A DNA stretch of 64,000 nucleotides from Emmonsiellopsis sp. PD_33 (GCA_032988165.1 JANTQF010000196.1:1-64000), one strand, 5' to 3'; shown: positions 47,522 to 59,633, counted from the stretch's first letter. Program-made: numbers and translations. The notes: generated by a model from the letters alone, not told the origin.

Positions 47522-48780
47522 CTGCCTGCCTGCATTTATTCTTTCCTTATATCCTTTATGCCTATTAACCCTTCTGAAGTCTATCAAACCATTGAAGCTG
47601 CAAGAATGATGAGATCTTTAACTCCAAAGTGAGTTCACTGTAAGTAAAATCTCATGAAATGATTGAAGATGTAGCTTTAACAGCTATGATAGTCCCTAAC
47701 CTTCTGCTTGATCCAAATGAGCCTATATTTACTCCTACTTTATCTCCTACTGGTCCTGCCTTATCTCCTGCTGATCCTACTTTATCTGAGCTATTCTCTA
47801 TTAGTCCTACTGTGTCTGTTCCTTCCTCTACTAGTCCTTTATCCTCTCCTCCTGCCTCTAGAGCTCTCACTGCTCTAGCTGAAATACTTCCATAAAAGCT
47901 GTTGAAAGAACTTCTTGTGCTTGTCAAAATATTTTGAGTCTGTAAATCAGAATTATAAGTAGGCTATAATATCAACACTAAAAATAATATAAATAATGAA
48001 GTCCTACTATTATAAATCTGTAGTACTGTCTTTCTCCTCTTCTGTGCTCACTGTTCATGGGGTGAAGGCTCATTTATGATCTGTATTGGTTCTCTCAATT
48101 GCTGCTATAGGGTCTGTGCAGGATGTCACTATAATGAGACTGGCAGTTATTACTCTTACTATCTCTATAAGTTTACCTCTCTGACACAGTTATATACAAT
48201 TACCTACTAATTAATGTTCATATAGTAAATATTAATGATTCTGCTGATGCAGTCATCAAGATTAAGATAAAGAGTAAGAAAAAACAGTCTGCAACTTCTA
48301 TGAAAAGTCTGTTAAAAATGGCCCATAAATTGAATGAGCTGTCAGATATTCAGAAGGTTGATGCTCAAAATATTAAGCTAAAGACTCTATATAAAGAGAA
48401 TGTAATTTTAAAAGTTAAATTGGCAACTATTTTGAGCTTTCTGAAGGCCACTCAGGATGTTCTTGGGGTCTAGATAGCTGCTAGGGGGGGTGTTTTGCTT
48501 TTTTCTTTTTTTTTTACTTAGTTAGCTTGTGCTTTTGTGCTGAAGAATTGAATATGTTGTTTTTTTATGGTTCTCAAATGATTATATAATCCTATAGTCC
48601 ACCTGTAAATTGCCTGCTATGGGGCTTCCATTTTGAGCTTAGCTCTGCAACCCCTTTGAACACTGAGAGGCTCATGTGCAAAAAGGTATTTTTAGTTACT
48701 CACCATTGGCCATGGATAGAGCCAACTCCCTAGCAGACTCTAGGTAGTTCAATCTCCCTCACTAGTAACTCAGTAGTAAG
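47522..48780. other. Right remainder of the island; possible pogo/Fot1-like C-terminal fragment
   Basis: A Pro/Ser-rich open stretch at 47659-47895 follows INPSEVYQTIEAARMM. Near 48.25-48.47 kb it reads a Lys-rich, coiled-coil-like tail (LLKMAHKLNELS, NVILKVKLATIL). The pattern recalls the tails of fungal pogo-type transposases but no catalytic part is visible. Low confidence. Confidence 0.3.
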
Positions 48781-48929
48781 ATAAGAGGCACCCGCTTCAA
48801 CTATCCAGGGCCAATAAAGTGGTCATATAATAGGTTTAGTTACAGAGATCCTGGGATTGAGCTGTGTGCTATGTGGAGTATCCCCCGTTTGCTGGAAAGT
48901 TCCATTCTGTGTGAGGAAGTTGGTTCGGG

Positions 48930-48937
48930 TATATAAA
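48930..48937 (+). promoter_or_regulatory. TATA box of the 82-aa protein gene
   Basis: TATATAAA about 130 bp upstream of the ATG at 49069, followed by a CT-rich leader, as in strongly expressed fungal genes. Confidence 0.55.
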
Positions 48938-49068
48938 CTTCCCTTCCCAACTTCCTCACTCCTGTCCCCAACATCATCCTCTCTTCAGACACAACTCCTG
49001 TCCCAGAAGCTTTGATTGACAATCAGATACGCTCAAGCACCCCCTCAGCATCAACTGTTCAATCCAAC

Positions 49069-49440
49069 ATGTCCAGCTCATCTGGCAATTCCAACTCCAA
49101 CTCCTCCTCTGGAGGCTACTCCTACAAGTCCTCCGGCACAAACAGCCAGGTCAGTGCCTCCTCCACCCCGATAATAATTGCTAGAGAAGCTATGCTTACC
49201 CCTCCATAAACCAGGGGAATCATTACTGCGCCCGCGACTACGGTTCCGGCGCTGCCAACTCCAACTCCTACCACTATTCCAACACGTAGGCTCCGTCTCT
49301 GATATGATGCTGCATTCGCCTCCCACTAACCACACGATTATAGGAATGGGTCCTACTACTATAGCAATCCCAATGGGAGCACCTATTACAACAGCGGCAG
49401 CGGTTACTCCAACTACACCCCCCCCGGCGGAAAGAAATAG
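49069..49440 (+). CDS. Small Ser/Asn/Tyr/Gly-rich conserved fungal protein
   Basis: Three exons, 49069-49149, 49215-49285 and 49344-49440, give 82 aa. It starts MSSSSGNSNSNSSSGGYSYK. The middle reads SQGNHYCARDYGSG and the C-terminal part has the repeat NGSYYYSNPNGSTYYNSG, ending YTPPGGKK. I recall this type of short, unstructured protein as widespread in filamentous ascomycetes; the function is unknown to me. There is no signal peptide or membrane segment. The first intron uses donor GTCAGT. Intact coding, normal codon use and CpG content show it is host DNA that starts within 300 bp of the decayed island. Confidence 0.82.
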
Positions 49441-50179
49441 ATGGGCTATCCATGGATAGATAGTTTGTGGCCGGACAAGCATAGGAGCTAGTTGCTAGCT
49501 AAGTTACAGGGTGGACATGGTGGGGATTGCAATCGTTCAACAGGGAAGAGACAGGGGACAGGGTTTAATCTTATTTTATGACGACGGGATGACAAGTTCT
49601 TGGGGATTGCTTCAAGGAGATGATCCGACTTCAAGGCTTGAATTCTATTCAGAATGACTACTTCCTTGCAGCTGAGCATCTTCGATTAGTTAGATAGTTA
49701 CCCCAACCCACTGATAGACTAATGCAGGGATCATCCCATCAGCTCATTAAATCCTCCTCATGGGTGTGTTGATACCCACATTCCCATTTGGCTATACATA
49801 CTGCATCGAGAACAACTTGCTATCACCCCATTAAGCTTTACAGGATTAAGATTCTGGCGGATGCCCCCGGATTCCTGAGGTCTGGGGAAAGTAGGGATGG
49901 TTATGTTGCAGAAAGTATAGTTGCGAACAATACACTATGACGTAACTATGTCCTCCGGGCAGACCTCCTTCACAACAGCAACTTGAACACTCCAACAACA
50001 ACTCTCTCACCTCACAACCAGCTGCCCTGAGATGTGACGGCGCACTTTCTGAAAAAACAGGCTGTTTCGATTATGCTTATTATACTATATTATATTTGAC
50101 TATTCTCACTAAACATCCAGCTTGCTCTATCCTACATTTTGGGACGATCTTTCAGTGTGCCCTGTCTGAGACCAATCTA
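49441..50179. other. Intergenic, no gene seen
   Basis: Normal composition returning. Short ORFs only, none with a recognisable domain. Confidence 0.55.
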
Positions 50180-52021
50180 ATGGAATTCACTTCTCCTTCA
50201 AGTTCGTAAGTCTTTCCTTGGTGATTATACTCTGTTGAATATTACTTTCCTTCTTTCTAGTCCTACCGGTATTTCGTCTATTACCTATTGCTTTATCCTT
50301 TGCTTTATGGTCGTGTTCTTATTACAGCTTCTGACACTTATGTAGCTCACCTACCAATCCAAAGTCATACTGCTCCCTGAGGCATGCAAAACGGCTAAAT
50401 CTGCATCATGACAGGCTAGAACAAAAAGGCGCTGGCGTGAAACCATTCCTGTACCTGGATATACCAGAGAGTGCACTGGATATGGAGGTCAATCGTGGGT
50501 TTGAACTCTGGCCATCAGGATGCTCAAAGAGTTGTTGGGGCGAGATGATAGAAAGTGTGTTCTGTGTTTCTCCTCATGCTTGTCATTTCATTCCTGTTAC
50601 TAATGTTCATTGGCAGAGACTGCTTCAGCAGAGTGGGGTCCCCCAGAAAAAGCTACTGCCAGAGCTAATCTGGAGCCGGCTGTCACACCACAAAATGAAG
50701 CCTTAATTAGAACATACCATCCTGCGTTTGCTGAGGCGCCAATGGTCTATGCACTCAGAGAACTTTCTGGGAAGGTTATCTGGATGGTCCTTGTTATGGA
50801 AGATACTCGCGTTTCTCACACCCATGCAGCGGGCAGAGAGATCCATATCAGCCCAGAATTATACTACTCACCAGACCCACTACAGCATCTCATCCCACGT
50901 CCAATCCGGTTCGTTCTATCCTGACTCGGTTGGAATTCGCATCTACATCACAGGATTCGCCGTTGTTCTGTTTCGAAATACAGCGGCTATCAAGAATGCG
51001 TGGAAGGCCGGCTACCCTGACGATATTGGAGGGCTGGACGTTGTATATGAGACTGTCACTACCGAAGCGACTGCAGTGACTGTACAGTCTAGCCGTGACA
51101 TTTCGGATAAGCCAGATTCCTTTCATTCCCGTGGATGTCTCGGTCTGAGAATTAAGGGGCAGTCCGGCACCGAGGCAGTCACTGCTGTGACACATGCCTT
51201 TGTTAAGCTTCCAGGGAAATGGTGGATGTATTCCAAGCTTGCCTATTGGCTGTTTAGGGCAAAAGAAAAGCTATTAGGATGTCATGGACCGAAGGCAGGA
51301 GGGGGGAATTTACCACTGGGTAAGAGCGTGTACATCGCGGGAGAAGCCGAAAAGGTGAGAAAACAATTCTCCCTATCAGTCTTGGACTAGAACTAATACT
51401 TTTGCTGTTTTGCCATTCTGTTGAAACCAGGCTGGTACAGTTACAACTTGCTATGATGATCCAAGCCCTACACTCCCATACCCGGCTGGATATCGGCACG
51501 ATCTGTGTCTATCTACTGGTCCAAACCTGCCGCATATTAGCAGTCCCCCTGGAGTTGGTATGGTAACAGAATGGGCAGAGTATGAGGATGCATTGGATGG
51601 AATGCCTGTTTTTGTCACCCGATTTGATGCATGGATCAACAAAAGCCACCATGAACACGGGAGAACTTCAACCGACGTGACCAAAAGAGCCAGCGTGGAA
51701 GGCACGGAATACTTGTGGCTGGATCATGCCGTCACCGCTTCCTTGCTCTGGAGAACCGATGAAGACTGGAGGGATGCGCAGGGGTGTTCGGGGTCAGTGC
51801 TATGCCTTGGAAGACCCACCGATCCGAATATCAAAGCTGTTGTCTTTCAAAACTACCAGACTCCCATAAACAAGCATCAAATCCGTGGTAGTAAAAGAGG
51901 CGATCGTGCATGGCTGATGAAGGCTGGGCTTTTACTGCCACAGGAAGTTCGGGAGAGCCAGATCCTGTCAAGCAAGTCACCGCAAGAGCAAAGAACGGAC
52001 AAACCAGAGCTTTCCTGCTAA
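50180..52021 (+). CDS. Unrecognised multi-exon gene, weakly trypsin-like, with a frame break
   Basis: Proposed exons: 50180-50205, 50261-50341, 50415-50554, 50617-about 50910, about 50911-51354 and 51431-52021. The start may carry a membrane segment (ITYCFILCFMVVFLLQLL). The fourth block (ETASAEWGPPEKATARANL onward) and the next (GSFYPDSVGIRIYITGFAVV) lie in different frames near 50.91 kb, and I found no intron that fixes this. That means an indel, a hidden splice or a pseudogene. Later blocks include VTAVTHAFVKL, which looks like the His box of chymotrypsin-fold proteases, and GCSGSVLCLG, which looks like its Ser box. This assignment is tentative. The last intron (51355-51430) is well formed. 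Function unknown. Confidence 0.5.
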
Positions 52022-53054
52022 CTAGGAGCCCGCTGGATCTAGTAACATGAAATTTTATTCGGATCCATGCTGTCAGGAATGATGTGAGTTAACATGAGGC
52101 CTCAGTAGGGGTTGTGCAGCACCTAGAGGGATAAAATCATAGCCATGTCATGCAAATTGCCTATTCTGAGGGGGTGTGTTAGGAATAAGTGACTGCCAGA
52201 CTAAGGTAAACCTTTTTGTGGTCGAAGACATTGTGAATTTGGCTGGCAAGTTGAAGATAGAGGCACTCTATCCAAATGGGTATGGCTGTTTACTTACCAT
52301 GAAGAGATGACTGTCATATATCTAATTAGTACCACAGGCTGAATATCATAACTGTGACTGCCAGATAGCTGAGACAAAAATGGGGAATAATAATAAAATA
52401 CGTCTCTGCTCTCACGTTATGCGAGGGCTTGGGATGTTTCCTTGTGCTCTACAGGCATATCCAGACCAGACCCTGCCAGAACATGCAATGTGCCCCGTCT
52501 TTTTGTCCCCAAGACTGGCACAGCAATAACTTATCGAAAGAAACCATTCTATTTGCTGAAAGGGGCATCTCGCCACTGAAAGTAAAGGAAATCACAGCTT
52601 TTTAACCTATGAGCAGGCCAGGAAAAAAAAAAAAAACACCCTAAAATGCGCAGAACTAGCCAGTTAATTGATGCAGACGAGAGGATAATAACTAACTCGA
52701 CCACTGGAAACATCTCCAAACACACTAAAATTTCGTGCTAAGATCCGCCAATACAAATCGCCGGGTCCGATGCAATTTTGGAAATGTGAACAGTGGCCAG
52801 CTGTTCAGCCCCGAACTTTCTTCTTCCTGCTGGATCCGGGCTGAGAGACCGTACAGGCATTGGAGATGGCCTTCTCTACAGACTTTACGAAGCGGAGTTG
52901 AACCCAGCCTTGATATTCGCGCGACCGCCGCTATCCGGGCCGAGTCGCGCTACGCATCCTGCGCGCCTTAGAGGACGTTCGATCTGCAGTGCAGATAAAT
53001 TGCTCTCAGTCTCCCCAGTTCTTCATACCACGGGAGCACGCTCTATCTGCAAAT
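52022..53054. other. Intergenic upstream of the ceramide synthase
   Basis: A 1-kb gap with no gene seen; a poly-A run at about 52624-52636. Confidence 0.55.
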
Positions 53055-54518
53055 ATGGCGGTATCCAAAGCCTCTGCGCTTGTCGATGGCCATTCCGATC
53101 ACCCTCACCCGACGGGGGAAAGTGGCATACCCCGACACCGGAGGACGTCCAGCGGTTTGGATAGGGATTCCGCCGCAGGAGAGCGAGGGAAAGCGACAGG
53201 AGTGAGCAACGGGGCCGCTGGATCTTCGACAACGACGTTATCAAACGGCCATGCGCGCCAGCCTAACAAATACAAGAAGCCCTCGAAGCGTCGGAAAGCC
53301 CGCTCAGTCCTACGACGCTTCCGACGGTTCGCGGTCAAACACACCTGGACAATCCCTCTACTCCTCCTTCTCGTCTTCGTCTCTCTATACGCGGCCAACC
53401 CAACAGAGTCGAATATTATCCACCACTTCCTCTTCCTCTCCTACAAAACACCCGCCTCCTCCCCCGAGCGCTACGGCAAGGGGCTCTGGGACCTCGCCTT
53501 CGTAGCCTTCTACATAATCCTCCTCTCCTTCACACGGGAGTTCATCATGCAAGAACTCCTTCGGCCCCTCGCCCAGCGCTGCGGGATAAAGCCCCGCGGC
53601 AAACAGCTCCGCTTCATGGAACAAATGTACACAGCGATCTACTTCGGCATCATGGGCCCCGCAGGGATCTATGTAATGTGGCAGACGCCGGAGTTGTGGT
53701 ACTTCAACACGCGGGGGATGTACGAGGCGTTCCCTCACCGGACGCACGAGGCGGCGTTTAAGTTTTATTACCTGTTCCAAGCGGCGTATTGGGCGCAGCA
53801 GGCGATTGTGATGATGCTGGGGATGGAGAAGCCGCGGAAGGATTTCAAGGAGTTGATTGCGCATCATGTCGTTACGTTGGCGCTGATTGCGTTGAGTTAT
53901 CGGTTTCATTTTACATATATGGGACTGGCGGTTTATGTGACGCATGATGTTAGTGATTTTTTCCTCGCGGTAAGTTCGTTCAACTTTTATTGATTCTCCG
54001 AGAAAAATGTAACCCAGGAGAAAGGGATGTATACTAACCAACCCCCCCGTTCTTTTACACATATACAGACCTCCAAATCCCTCCACTACATGAACAGCCC
54101 CTTAATCGGGCTATACTTCGGCACCTCCATCTTCGCCTGGATCTACCTTCGCCACTATCTAAATCTGCGCATCATCTTCTCCCTCTTCACCGAATTCCGC
54201 ACCGTCGGGCCCTACGAGCTAGACTGGGCGACGCAGCAGTATAAATGCTTCCTCTCGAACGTCATTACGTTTGCGCTGTTGGCGGCGCTGCAGGCGCTGA
54301 ATATCTTTTGGCTGTTTTGTCTGTTGCGCAGTGCGTATCGGTTTGTTGTGCATAATGTGGCTAAGGATGATCGGTCTGAGGGGGAGGAAGAGGAGGGAGA
54401 GGGAGAGGGGGTGGGAGAGGGGGTGGGAGAGGGGAAGGCGAAGGTGGGCGGGGAGGATATGGGTGTGTTGAATGGGAATGGGCACGCGAATGGGGTGGTG
54501 AAGGGTGTTGGGATTTGA
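53055..54518 (+). CDS. Ceramide synthase, Lag1/Lac1 type (TLC domain)
   Basis: Two exons, 53055-53969 and 54069-54518 (454 aa). It acylates sphingoid bases with acyl-CoA in the ER membrane. An N-terminal basic, low-complexity tail (to about residue 95) precedes a first membrane segment (TIPLLLLLVFVSLY). The TLC core contains the Lag motif: adjacent histidines in IAHHVVTLAL (about 270-271) and YVTHDVSDFFLA (about 292-305), the last completed by the splice into TSKSLHYM. Further helices follow to about residue 400. The C-terminal tail is an EGEGEG-type acidic repeat then Gly-rich. The first in-frame ATG is at 53055; translation upstream would need a GTG at 52989. Fungi often have two such enzymes with different chain-length preference; which one this is cannot be told here. 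Confidence 0.9.
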
Positions 54519-55574
54519 GGCTCCAGCATTGCCAAAGAAGACGGGCGGATTTAGCTCTATAATGGGGCTTGTTTCGTCTGTGTCTGTGTCTGGAGAGAGA
54601 TGATCATTTCGGTTCCTTTTCTTTTGAGGCCGTTTCCGGTAGGTATTATATACTAATATCATTGGAGGGCATTATCTTGGTGTATTGCGGTTGGGCTGGA
54701 TGATTTCGAGAGATATGGCTTGGATAAACTATAGTGTATATTTTGTAATTATCTAGGGATAGTGACGATCTAATGTTTAATGATTTAGGGGTTTGTTTTA
54801 TATTGGGCAACACCCTATGAAAGAATCCCAATCTCCTCACCCCCTGAACCCCGACATCCCGACAACCCCGGCTCTCTCTCTCCGGGCCGACCAGACCTGC
54901 AGAACCCTATCATCATTCTTCCATCCTGCCAAGCGTTGCAATTTACAAAGGCCCTGATGCCAAAGCTAGGGCTGCTAGCCTCGAGGATGAGCTAGCCCAG
55001 GCCAAACGCGGGGGGAAGAAACGATGGCGGCAAACTGTCTTTCGAAAATCTCCGCTTTTGCCAATTTTGCCTCCTCGGTCGGGTAAATTGAGGGCTCAAA
55101 ACGCGCTATCTAGGGCCGTGGGCTAATATATTGATGCTAAATGATGATGACAACCGATCAACGACCACGCCGATGAGGACAGAAATATTTCCATCTTCTT
55201 TTCCCAACTCGCGCTTGACGATTGTTTGTCTCGGGATTTATTTCTGAAAAGGGCGTGAAGCAGTTCTACTAGTATCCAATTCCGATATCCTCGTTGTGGC
55301 CTTGCGTGGATGTGTCAAGCTCCGAATTCCTCCTGCTAAATAGCTGTCGCTGTCGGACCGATCCTCCGCACGCAACCGCCCGCGACGTTGGCGTTGATAT
55401 TGATTGATGCGCTCCCACTCGGTTGCATCGCGATCAATTCCGGCTTCAATCCGTGTCTGGAGAGCCAATGCAACACGCATCCATTGCATCGACGGTTTCC
55501 TCCCGCTCAAATTCTGAGATACCCACCCCCCGCAAAGAAGCGCCCCCCCGCATCCTACCTCTCCATTCGCCCGT
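54519..55574. other. Intergenic: ceramide synthase 3' flank and regulator promoter
   Basis: A 1,056-bp gap. ORFs on both strands are short or antisense to the next gene. Pyrimidine-rich tracts lie just before the ATG at 55575. Confidence 0.55.
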
Positions 55575-57933
55575 ATGGACGGGTCATACATTGTCACCCC
55601 CCCCCCGGCGGAACCGAAAACAACCATGAAGACTTCTAGAAAACGGCCGTGGTCCGTGGCGGAGCTGACCTCGAATGGTCCTCTGCCTCCCCATCCCCTC
55701 GATACCAACCAGAGCCCAACCCACAATGTTGGCGCGAATGGCATCGCGGCCATGTATCATTCGCCGGACGGCTCGAGCAAGCACTCCAACACACCGCCCG
55801 GTGGCGGTAGCGCCGGCGTTCAGAGTTCCCATGAACTTAGCATGGCTGGTGTGACGAGTCGCAAGTCGACGGCGTGTCCGGCCTGTAGGAAGCAAAAGGT
55901 TCGTTTTGATATGGTATTTTTTATGCGTGGCATTGCGTTGTTAACACCCTGACTGTTATTTATATAGACAAAGTGTATTATGGATAATGAGGTCCCGCCA
56001 TGCAAACGCTGCGTGGAGCGCGGCCTGCTCTGCTCCCCGAACAAAACCGTGCAAGATATTATGAAAGATCAAGTACGGTGAGTGCAACGCCCTTCACAAT
56101 GGCTAATGCATGCGTCTAATCAGGTATAGATGGAATTCCCATATGGTACAGCAAGTTACGCGCCTACAGACTGCCCTTAACGAAGCGCGAGCGGCACTTT
56201 CATTACCCCCAATCTTATCAACAGAGGAATTCGACGTCACAGATGAACAGACTGCCTCCGTTCCGGACCCGGAGCCAAGCGAGGAGGGCCTGAATCCTGT
56301 AGAGGGGAGCATGATGGCGCCGGACACGCTGGCCTCCGCACCAATCAAATCGTTATACGAGGTTACCAAGCCCAGCGATGCACAAGCACAAGAGGGCAGC
56401 GAGGTGCGGTTTTCCGGTCTCGTCATTGAACCGGACTTTATATCGCGAGGCGTTATTACGCCAGCTGAGGGCGAGCAGCTTACAAAATCTTACATCACCC
56501 GGCTCGACCATTTCTTCTACGGCCATGTCCAGAAGTATGAGAATCTGACGGAGATCCGCAAAACATCAACTCTCCTTGCTGTGACGCTCGTTACAATAGC
56601 AGCCCTGCACGACCCGCTCGGGAGCGAGGTATACGAGAACATGAGCCGCGAACTACGCAACGTCGCCTCCTCACTCATGTTCCGGCACCGTCTGGGTTTG
56701 GAAGATATCAAAGCCCTTTGCATGGGCTCCTACTGGCTCGGGGACATGACATGGATCCTTTCCGCCCTTGTCGGCCGCAAAGCCACCGCCTTGCAATATC
56801 ATACCTCCCATCTCAATCAACCCACCACCGATCGAGAAGGCTTCTTCAAATCCCAAATGTGGCTCCTGATCTACCTTGCCAACGAACAAATATCCCTCCT
56901 CCGCGGTGCCCCGCCCGCTAGCGTCGATCGCGACTTTGTAAACTGGGAAGCCCATCTTGCCTCCCCCTACTCGGGCGAGATCGACCTCCGTCTATGTAGT
57001 CACATCGACCTGCTCATTCTTCTCAGCCGCGTCCGCCAGTTCTACGGCGTGGACACGATGAAACCGATACCACAACACATGATACCGCAACTGCGCGATT
57101 TTCTCACCCAGCTAGACCATTGGAATCACGCGTGGATAGGCCGACTATCGCGGAACAAATGGCTAGGAAATTTCCCCTCAGAAGCGGTAAAGTTACACGG
57201 CCGCTTCGCGCGGTTTTTCATCTGCTCTCTCGCCTTCCGCGGACTGAGCATGCACCCCTCCAGCCCCTCCCCCTCCATCTCTACAGCCCAGCCGCACCCC
57301 CCACAAACCACCCTCCTCCCGGACCTCCACCCCATCGCCTCAACCGCCATAAACACCGCTCTCTCCATCCTCCAACAACTAATCGAATCCGACGAGTTGC
57401 GTGCCTGCCTTGTCGGCGTCCCGCATTACTTCCACACCATGTTCGCGTTTGCCGCTGTGTTTCTGCTCAAAGTCGCGACGCGCTACAGGGCCCATGTTGA
57501 CATTGATCCCGCCGTCGTGTTCGGGACGAGTCGGCAGGTTCTAGAGGTTTTTAGCCATTGTCCATGTGCGAGGCAGCATCTTGTACATCGGATTGCGGGC
57601 GGGTTGAAGGAGATGATTGAGAGGGCTGAGGAGGCGTTGACGATAAGGACGAGCAATGGGAATGGCGTGGGGAGATCTTTGAGCGTCGGAGTGGCCATGG
57701 CCAAGGAGGTGCAGGCGCATCAACACGGGTATCATAGCCAGATGCAGAATGGGAGCAATGGGCAATCCGGAATGGCTGCTGCCATGTATGGCAATACGAA
57801 TGTTAACAACACTGCCGGACAGGCCGGGCAGGATATGGGTGTGCAATCGGATATACCGCAGTGGTTTGATCTGGAGAATTTCGATTTCCTGTCCATGTCG
57901 CCGCCGTCGTGGGGGGTGAATTTTGATTTCTGA
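55575..57933 (+). CDS. Zn2Cys6 transcription factor
   Basis: Three exons, 55575-55898, 55968-56077 and 56124-57933 (747 aa). The first intron splits the zinc cluster. Joined, Cys are at about 101, 104, 111, 120, 123 and 130 (C-x2-C-x6-C-x8-C-x2-C-x6-C). A linker WNSHMVQQVTRLQTALNEAR may form a dimerisation coiled coil. A long helical middle region follows (from about residue 235) and a Gly/Asn-rich C-terminal part ends WFDLENFDFLSMSPP, an acidic/aromatic stretch like an activation domain (inference). The family and targets were not recognised. It is convergent with the Cla4 gene, 2.7 kb away. Confidence 0.85.
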
Positions 57934-58587
57934 TTTTTTTGGTCATTGCGTGTTCTTTGCCTTGATCTCGGAATCAAATGACGCCAGAACCAGGGTATCA
58001 GTCGATCGACTTTGTGAACGTCGGAATTATGTGAGGCTGAAATGTGTCTGCTGTTAGATGGGAAGATGATGACCAGCCTAGCGCTGAAATGACCCCTTGA
58101 AAGTATCGCAAGACTATCATCGGCACATTTTCTGAGCCTCAGTTTTATACCTGAGATATCAGCACACCTTTCTCCAAAGAGGTCCACTCCAATAACCTTG
58201 ACTGCAGTCTGGCTTCGACGAAGAGTCATCCCGCGGTATCCTTTCGACCGCGACCGAATCAGCCAGCGCAAGCATAGCAACTACGCGACGAACAGGACTG
58301 ATTTATTGACTCATTCGCCTCAGCGTACTATCCTGACTACTACCCACCCCATTCACCTATGCCGACACTCAGAACACAAAAACCCATCCTACTTCACGTG
58401 GGCGTGGGCACTTCATTATCGAGTCAAACCTTCAACCCGCTCATAATGATGATGAAGGAGCTTGATGTTTCTAGCTAGCTAGCTGTCCATACTTCCTATG
58501 GAAGGTTGATGAGAGTCCCTCAAGGATGGAACACGGGAGCTTGCTAGGTGTATTTGTAACACACCTCTATGCTTTTCACTGCTCCTC

Positions 58588-58803
58588 TTGGACCCAATCT
58601 ATCCTTCCTACCAGGAGCGGAATGGAAACGCTACAGGGAGATTCGAATCGGATCCATTCCCCCGATGGCAAGCGAGGGATGTCGACTTAAGAGTTGGGAT
58701 TGGATGCATGGCGATATCGTCCTCAATATATGGCCGCGAAATTGCCATGATGGAGCTGCGTGAACTGTATGATATGTATCCGGACTTGTTAGCCATAGTA
58801 TGA
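58588..58803 (+). pseudogene. Cytochrome P450 C-terminal fragment
   Basis: A 71-codon open stretch whose end reads RVGIGCMAISSSIYGREIAMMEL then REL-x-x-MYP-x-LL. The GREIAMMEL part matches the helix after the heme Cys in fungal P450s (C-x-G-K/R-x-I-A-x-x-E). The heme loop itself (F-x-x-G-x-R-x-C) is distorted, with extra residues between Cys and GRE. No upstream P450 sequence is recognisable, so this looks like the tail of a lost gene. Confidence 0.4.
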
Positions 58804-59633
58804 GATACTTTCGCATCTCCTGTCCTATCAACTCAACGGCAAAAAAACCCATACCAGTCCTCATCCACCCCCCTTATTCCACTGGTGTCGGGTCCGTCTG
58901 TCCAATCTATCTAGGATAACCAAAACCAAAACCAAACGATAACAAGACGAACGAGAAAACCCACACCACCTTCTCGAATCAGTCATCTATATCTATATGC
59001 CTACCCCCTTCACAACCAACCAACCACACCACTCCGGCGCGGCACAAGATCCCATAAATAACCCCGTGAAACCCACGAACTACCATGCACAGATCGCCGA
59101 CTACCACACTACATTTCCAAGTGTCTAATCTATGATACCTACCAGTCCATATCCGTATCCGCATCTAGCAAGCGGAACCAGCCGCGGTCCAAGCAGGAGG
59201 CATGAGCAGCTTTAATGAACCCAATTCCGGCGCTCTGTCTAGCCATGCATATACATAGCCGGGAACTACTGTGTCTCACACATCCATATACAACCAACCC
59301 GCACGAAATGCCAACCAAAGGGGGTGGGTGGGATGGGGAAATGTGCTTAGGCGTGTTTGCGTTCCTGTACTTTACTCTTCGTTATTTTCCCCCTCGTCCC
59401 CGTTTTTACTACATGTATAATGGCTATCTATCTACCTCTCTCTCTACTTTATGGATTAATCTTCTTTTCTTTCTCAATCTTCTACCTCCATGTATCTAAG
59501 GGTCTCTAATCTCTACTAGTACCGTCGGTCTTAAGTTTGGGTATTAATTGTTACTGGCTATCATCTATGAAAGAGCGGGGTTTAGGGCAGAGGGGCAGGG
59601 GGGGGGGTTACTTTATATTTATCTGCTTCCTTA

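Larger units (their letters stand above)
14641..48780. mobile_element. 34-kb CpG-depleted island of nested decayed transposons
   Basis: Read base by base, the island has essentially no CG dinucleotide except three inside the 368-bp MITE at 20887-21254, while CA and TG stay frequent. Coding-like stretches carry TGA and TAG stops at positions where family alignments expect Arg, Trp or Gln. Three superfamilies are recognisable: Helitron, a Plavaka-like DDE element and hAT. Boundaries are set by the change in composition; the right edge is near 48.78 kb, where CpG reappears. Confidence 0.88.

Noticed and set aside
47652..47927. Overlapping Ser/Pro-rich ORFs on both strands as a gene
   Set aside because: A simple-sequence stretch open on both strands; kept only as part of a possible transposase tail.
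14641..48780. Classical CpA-type RIP as the sole cause of decay
   Set aside because: CpA remains common while CpG is almost absent; only a minor CpA contribution is visible through TAG stops.
53385..54662. Large antisense ORFs opposite the ceramide synthase
   Set aside because: They mirror the codon bias of the sense gene and have no start context or domain.
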